Source: Sulfurimonas sp.
Lineage (GTDB): Bacteria; Campylobacterota; Campylobacteria; Campylobacterales; Sulfurimonadaceae
DNA length: 64,000 nucleotides
Assembly: GCF_028713515.1 (NCBI RefSeq)
Contig: NZ_JAQTOD010000005.1
Coordinates: 36,300 to 100,299 of the forward strand
Direction of reading: 5' to 3'
The notes under the pieces were generated by a model. The model saw only the letters and a list, made by a program, of their open reading frames with translations, was not told where the DNA came from and made no database searches. A program made the position numbers and the translations under genes. This document shows, piece by piece, positions 59,931 to 64,000 of this stretch (positions within the stretch are counted from its first letter, which is position 1; every line of letters starts with the position of its first letter).

Positions 59931-61265
59931 ATGGCTCAAAAAGCGATTAGAGAGTATGACGCAAAGTCAATCTTGGCAAAACATTGGAAAAAATACTTTC
60001 CAGATTTTACTTATGCTTATGAAACTATAATGGTTCAAAATGGATCAGAGTTAAAAGAGGCTGCCAAGAGCAAGTCTTGGATAAAGAGTAAAGCACTTGT
60101 TGCTAAACCAGATATGCTTTTTGGAAAAAGAGGCAAGAATGGTTTAGTTCTTTTTAGAGATACAAAACCTGGTGATGTATCATTAGAAAAAGCTGCTAGT
60201 TGGATTGATGAGAAATCTTCATCAAAACAATCTGTATACTTTTCATTTGAGGGTGACACTCCACATGGTGAAGCAAAAGTAGATATGTTAACTCACTTTA
60301 TTGTTGAGCCATTTACTCCACATGCCCAAGAGGAAGAGTACTATATCTCTGCTACATGTGTTGGCGATGATGATATGCTTTATATGTCGGCTGAGGGCGG
60401 CATGGAAGTTGAAGAAAACTGGGATAAAGTTACGGAGGTTGCTTTTAAAATAACTGATAGTGAAGAGGTAATTGCCGAGAGAATCAAAGCAAATATCCCA
60501 AAAGATGTTGCAGAAAAAGATAAAAAGGCATTTGCTGAGTTTGCAATCGGCTTTTTTAGAGCATATAGAGAACTGAATTTTGCATATCTTGAAATTAACC
60601 CGTTTGTAATGCAGGGTAAAAAAATAGAACTTCTTGATATGGTTGCAAAACTTGACGATACAGCTGGTTTTATGATGGCAAAAGATTGGGGAGATGTTGA
60701 ATATCCTACATCATTTGGAATGGAAGCAAAATCTCCAGAAGTTGAGGCTATTGAAGCTGCTGATGCTAAGACAGGTGCTTCACTAAAACTTACACTCTTA
60801 AAGCCAGATGCTAGAATCTGGACTATGGTTGCAGGTGGTGGTGCTTCAGTTGTTTACGCTGATACTATCGCTGACTTGGCTGGAATCGAAGATTTGGCAA
60901 ACTATGGCGAGTATAGTGGTGGACCAACTACTGGTGAGACAAAATTTTATGCTGAGACTATTTTAGGTCTTATGACAAAAGCAAAAGACGCAAAAGATAG
61001 AGATAAAGTTCTAATCATTGGTGGAGCTATTGCAAACTTTACAGATGTTGCAAAAACTTTTACGGGAATTATTCAAGCATTTGAAAACTATGCTGAAAAG
61101 ATGAAAGAAGTTGGTATCAAAATCTATGTTCGTCGTGGTGGACCAAACTATGAAAAAGGTCTTAAAGATATCAAAGAGGCTGCGGATAGATTGGGACTTT
61201 ATATTGAAGTTTATGGACCAGAAACACATGTTACAGACATCGTGCGTATGGCACTAGCGAAGTAA
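59931..61265 (+). CDS. aclB: ATP-citrate lyase, small (beta-type) subunit
   Basis: MAQKAIREYDAKSILAKHWKKYFPDF; IWTMVAGGGASVVYADTIADL; ATP-grasp-like subunit. Confidence 0.92.
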   Translation: MAQKAIREYDAKSILAKHWKKYFPDFTYAYETIMVQNGSELKEAAKSKSWIKSKALVAKPDMLFGKRGKNGLVLFRDTKPGDVSLEKAASWIDEKSSSKQSVYFSFEGDTPHGEAKVDMLTHFIVEPFTPHAQEEEYYISATCVGDDDMLYMSAEGGMEVEENWDKVTEVAFKITDSEEVIAERIKANIPKDVAEKDKKAFAEFAIGFFRAYRELNFAYLEINPFVMQGKKIELLDMVAKLDDTAGFMMAKDWGDVEYPTSFGMEAKSPEVEAIEAADAKTGASLKLTLLKPDARIWTMVAGGGASVVYADTIADLAGIEDLANYGEYSGGPTTGETKFYAETILGLMTKAKDAKDRDKVLIIGGAIANFTDVAKTFTGIIQAFENYAEKMKEVGIKIYVRRGGPNYEKGLKDIKEAADRLGLYIEVYGPETHVTDIVRMALAK

Positions 61266-61274
61266 GGGGAGAAA

Positions 61275-63089
61275 ATGGCACAACTATTTACTAAAACAAC
61301 ACAAGCAATTTTTTGGAACAACAACACAACGGCAATACAAAGAATGTTGGATTATGATTATACAATCCAAAGAGAAACTCCTTCAGTAGCTGCAATTGTT
61401 GCTCCAACAAGCGGAAATAAATTTGAGAAGTTCTTTTATGGACCAAACGAGATAATGATTCCTGTTTTTAAAAGTACACCAGAAGCTAAAGCTGCACTAC
61501 CAAAAGCTGATGTTTTACTAAACTTTGCATCTTTTAGAACTGCTTATGAAGTAACTATGGAAGCATTAAACCTTGGTGGTTTTAGCTCTATTATGATAAC
61601 AGCAGAGGGAATTCCTGAGAGACTTGCTCGTGCTATGAATCAACATGCAAGAGATAAAGGTGTAACAGTAATCGGACCTGCAACAGTAGGTGCTATCGCT
61701 CCAGGTGCATTTAAAATTGCAAATATTGGTGGAACGATTGAGAATATTATTAGTTCAAAACTTCACCGTGCCGGCTCATGTGGGCTTGTAACTCGTTCAG
61801 GTGGACTATTCAACGAACTCTCAAACATCATTGCAATCAATGCTGATGGTATCGCCGAGGGTGTTGCTATCGGTGGAGATAGATTTGTAGGATCTGTATT
61901 TATTGATAATTTACTAAGAATGGAAGCTAATCCAGAAGTTAAATATATGTTACTTTTAGGTGAAGTTGGCGGTACTGAAGAGTACAAAGTTATAGAAGCT
62001 GTAAAATCAGGTCAAATCAAAAAGCCAATTATTGCTTGGTGTATCGGTACAATCGCTAAGTATTATGATAGTGGTGTTCAGTTTGGTCACGCTGGCGCAT
62101 CTGCAAATGGCGACATGGAAACAGCTGAAGCAAAAAATAGAGCGATGAAAGAGGTTGGTATTCATGTACCTACATCATTTAACGATTTACCGGAAATTAT
62201 CAGTGCTGTTTATCATGCACTTCATGCTGAGGGTATTGTTAAAGATATAAAAGAGCCTGCAATGAATGTATGCCCTAAAGTTAGAAGAAGTAAAGAGTTT
62301 ATCTGTACTATTTCTGATGACAGAGGTGACGAAGCAACTTATGCCGGCTTCCCAATCTCTTCACTTGCAACCCCAGATACTGGCAAAGGAATCGGTGATG
62401 TTATATCGCTTTTATGGTTTAAAAAACAGTATCCACAATGGGCAACTCAGTTTATTGAGACAGTTATTAAAACTGTAGCAGATCATGGTCCAGCAGTTTC
62501 AGGTGCACATAACTCAAAAGTTACAGCAAGAGCTGGAAAATCAGTTGTTGAAGCACTTGTAACAGGACTTCTTACAATTGGACCAAGATTTGGTGGAGCA
62601 ATTGACGGCGCTGCTAAGTATTTCAAATATGCAGATGACAACAAACTCTCTCCAGCAGAGTTTTTAAATCATATGAAAAAAGAGGGTGTTCCAATCCCAG
62701 GTATTGGTCATAGAATCAAATCACTTAAGAATCCAGATTTAAGAGTAGAAGGTCTTAAAAAATTCGCACGCGAATATTTCCCATCAACTTCACTACTTGA
62801 TTATGCACTAACAGTTGAACAGTTAACAACATCAAAAAAAGAGAATCTAATTCTTAATGTTGATGGAACTATTGGTATTTTAATGGTAGATATGTGGAGA
62901 GCATTAGGATATAGTGAAGAAGAGATTAATGAGTTTATTGACTCAGGTACTCTAAACTCATTCTTTATTGTTGGAAGAAGTATCGGGTTTGTTGGCCATA
63001 TCTTAGATGAGAAACGCCTTGCAATGCCAATGTATAGACACCCAATGGATGATATCTTGTATGATGTTCCAATGGCAGAGAAAATTTAA
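61275..63089 (+). CDS. aclA: ATP-citrate lyase, large (alpha-type) subunit
   Basis: Succinyl-CoA-synthetase-like + citrate synthase-like: FGHAGASANGDMETAEAKNRAMKE; PIPGIGHRIKSLKNPDLRVEGLKKFA. Confidence 0.93.
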   Translation: MAQLFTKTTQAIFWNNNTTAIQRMLDYDYTIQRETPSVAAIVAPTSGNKFEKFFYGPNEIMIPVFKSTPEAKAALPKADVLLNFASFRTAYEVTMEALNLGGFSSIMITAEGIPERLARAMNQHARDKGVTVIGPATVGAIAPGAFKIANIGGTIENIISSKLHRAGSCGLVTRSGGLFNELSNIIAINADGIAEGVAIGGDRFVGSVFIDNLLRMEANPEVKYMLLLGEVGGTEEYKVIEAVKSGQIKKPIIAWCIGTIAKYYDSGVQFGHAGASANGDMETAEAKNRAMKEVGIHVPTSFNDLPEIISAVYHALHAEGIVKDIKEPAMNVCPKVRRSKEFICTISDDRGDEATYAGFPISSLATPDTGKGIGDVISLLWFKKQYPQWATQFIETVIKTVADHGPAVSGAHNSKVTARAGKSVVEALVTGLLTIGPRFGGAIDGAAKYFKYADDNKLSPAEFLNHMKKEGVPIPGIGHRIKSLKNPDLRVEGLKKFAREYFPSTSLLDYALTVEQLTTSKKENLILNVDGTIGILMVDMWRALGYSEEEINEFIDSGTLNSFFIVGRSIGFVGHILDEKRLAMPMYRHPMDDILYDVPMAEKI

Positions 63090-63103
63090 AAACACTACTC
63101 GAA

Positions 63104-63141
63104 AGTTAAACTTTAAGAACTGAGTTTCTTGAAGTTTAACT
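63104..63141. terminator. Long hairpin after aclA, no U-tract
   Basis: AGTTAAACTT-t-AAGAA-ctgagt-TTCTT-g-AAGTTTAACT (16-bp stem counting one U-G pair). Confidence 0.6.
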
Positions 63142-63232
63142 GCTCATTCCATAAAATTATTTCAGTTAAAACCCCTCTACTTTATTACCTTTTTTGATAT
63201 ACTTATATCAAATATAGTTGACTGGATTACAT

Positions 63233-63856
63233 ATGAAAAAAGCATTCACGATGTTAGAGCTAATTTTTGTCATAATAGTCATCGGCATAATAGCTGCTGT
63301 TGTAATTCCAAGAACAGGTTCAAATAAACTCAACGAAGCGGCACTTCAGGTTCTTTCTCATATAAGATACACACAGCATTTGGCTATGGTAGACGATAGA
63401 TTTAATGCAGGTAATCCGTTGTGGTTTCGAGAAAATTGGCAAATTGAGTTTAAGTCTGCAGCAAATGTGTACTATCAAATATATTCAGACAGGGATCATA
63501 ATGGAAATTGTGATGTTATAAACAGAGAAGCTGCAGTAGATTCTATGACTGGTTCTACTTTGGATGGAAATAGCAACATTACAGATCTTAAAAAAACATT
63601 CTCTATTTCTAGTGTTGCTTTTTCACCAAGTTGTAGTGGAAATGGTACGGGAAAAGAATTATCTTTTGATGTTATAGGACGACCATATTTTTATATTACC
63701 AGCGCAAACCCACCTACCTCAAATATCTATACATACTTGTTGCTGTCAAATTGCGACATAACGTTAACAAGTCCAGAGGGGACAGCAAAAATAAGAGTGC
63801 ACCCAGAAACAGGATATGCTTGTATATTGAATAATGCTGGAACAGATTGTCTTTAG
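63233..63856 (+). CDS. Type IV pilin/type II secretion pseudopilin-like protein
   Basis: MKKAFTMLELIFVIIVIGIIAAVVIPR prepilin N-terminal motif (atypical ...T/M cleavage site), start at 63233. Confidence 0.88.
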   Translation: MKKAFTMLELIFVIIVIGIIAAVVIPRTGSNKLNEAALQVLSHIRYTQHLAMVDDRFNAGNPLWFRENWQIEFKSAANVYYQIYSDRDHNGNCDVINREAAVDSMTGSTLDGNSNITDLKKTFSISSVAFSPSCSGNGTGKELSFDVIGRPYFYITSANPPTSNIYTYLLLSNCDITLTSPEGTAKIRVHPETGYACILNNAGTDCL

Positions 63857-64000
63857 ACTTTTTCTAAATTTATCCACCAATTAAGCCCTCTCTAAGCAAC
63901 TCTTACCTATAATTCCCATCCACAAACAAAGCGACCTAAAGTTTAGGTGTAACGCTCTAGAAGAGCCGAAATAACTTCGTTTGAGATCATTGAAAACTAA

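Overview
The window is 64 kb of AT-rich, gene-dense bacterial chromosome. Gene content and protein style (ATP-citrate lyase aclBA, sulfide:quinone oxidoreductase, cbpA-hspR, epsilon-type flagellar genes) point to a Sulfurimonas-like Campylobacterota chemolithoautotroph; this taxonomic call is inference. Most of it is housekeeping: ilvC, holA, rnr, greA-like, purL, groESL, tpx, pyrC, phosphomannomutase, pepN, pfkA, purH, murA, rsmD, flgI-flgJ-flgM-flgN-flgK, aclBA. There are two tRNAs (Asn, Met). I saw no CRISPR array, prophage or transposase. The most interesting items are: (1) a tightly coupled operon at 21.8-27.0 kb joining a thiol-type secreted protein, an FtsX/LolD-like ABC exporter, a divergent heme-copper-oxidase-like subunit that keeps the heme His ligands but lacks the canonical CuB His ligands (Asp in the helix VI position), a companion membrane protein and YceI; (2) a peptide-deformylase homologue whose catalytic/zinc residues are all substituted, fused to transmembrane helices and directly upstream of a hybrid histidine kinase; (3) a zinc-uptake-like locus with an outer-membrane protein but no ATPase; (4) a dispersed 86-bp hairpin repeat and a separate ~111-bp tandem duplication that splits cbpA from hspR; (5) several long perfect hairpins without U-tracts, a hairpin abutting the purH Shine-Dalgarno, and good sigma-54 and sigma-28 promoter matches at flagellar genes. 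The right edge looks like an rRNA operon leader. All calls are by eye; no database search was run.
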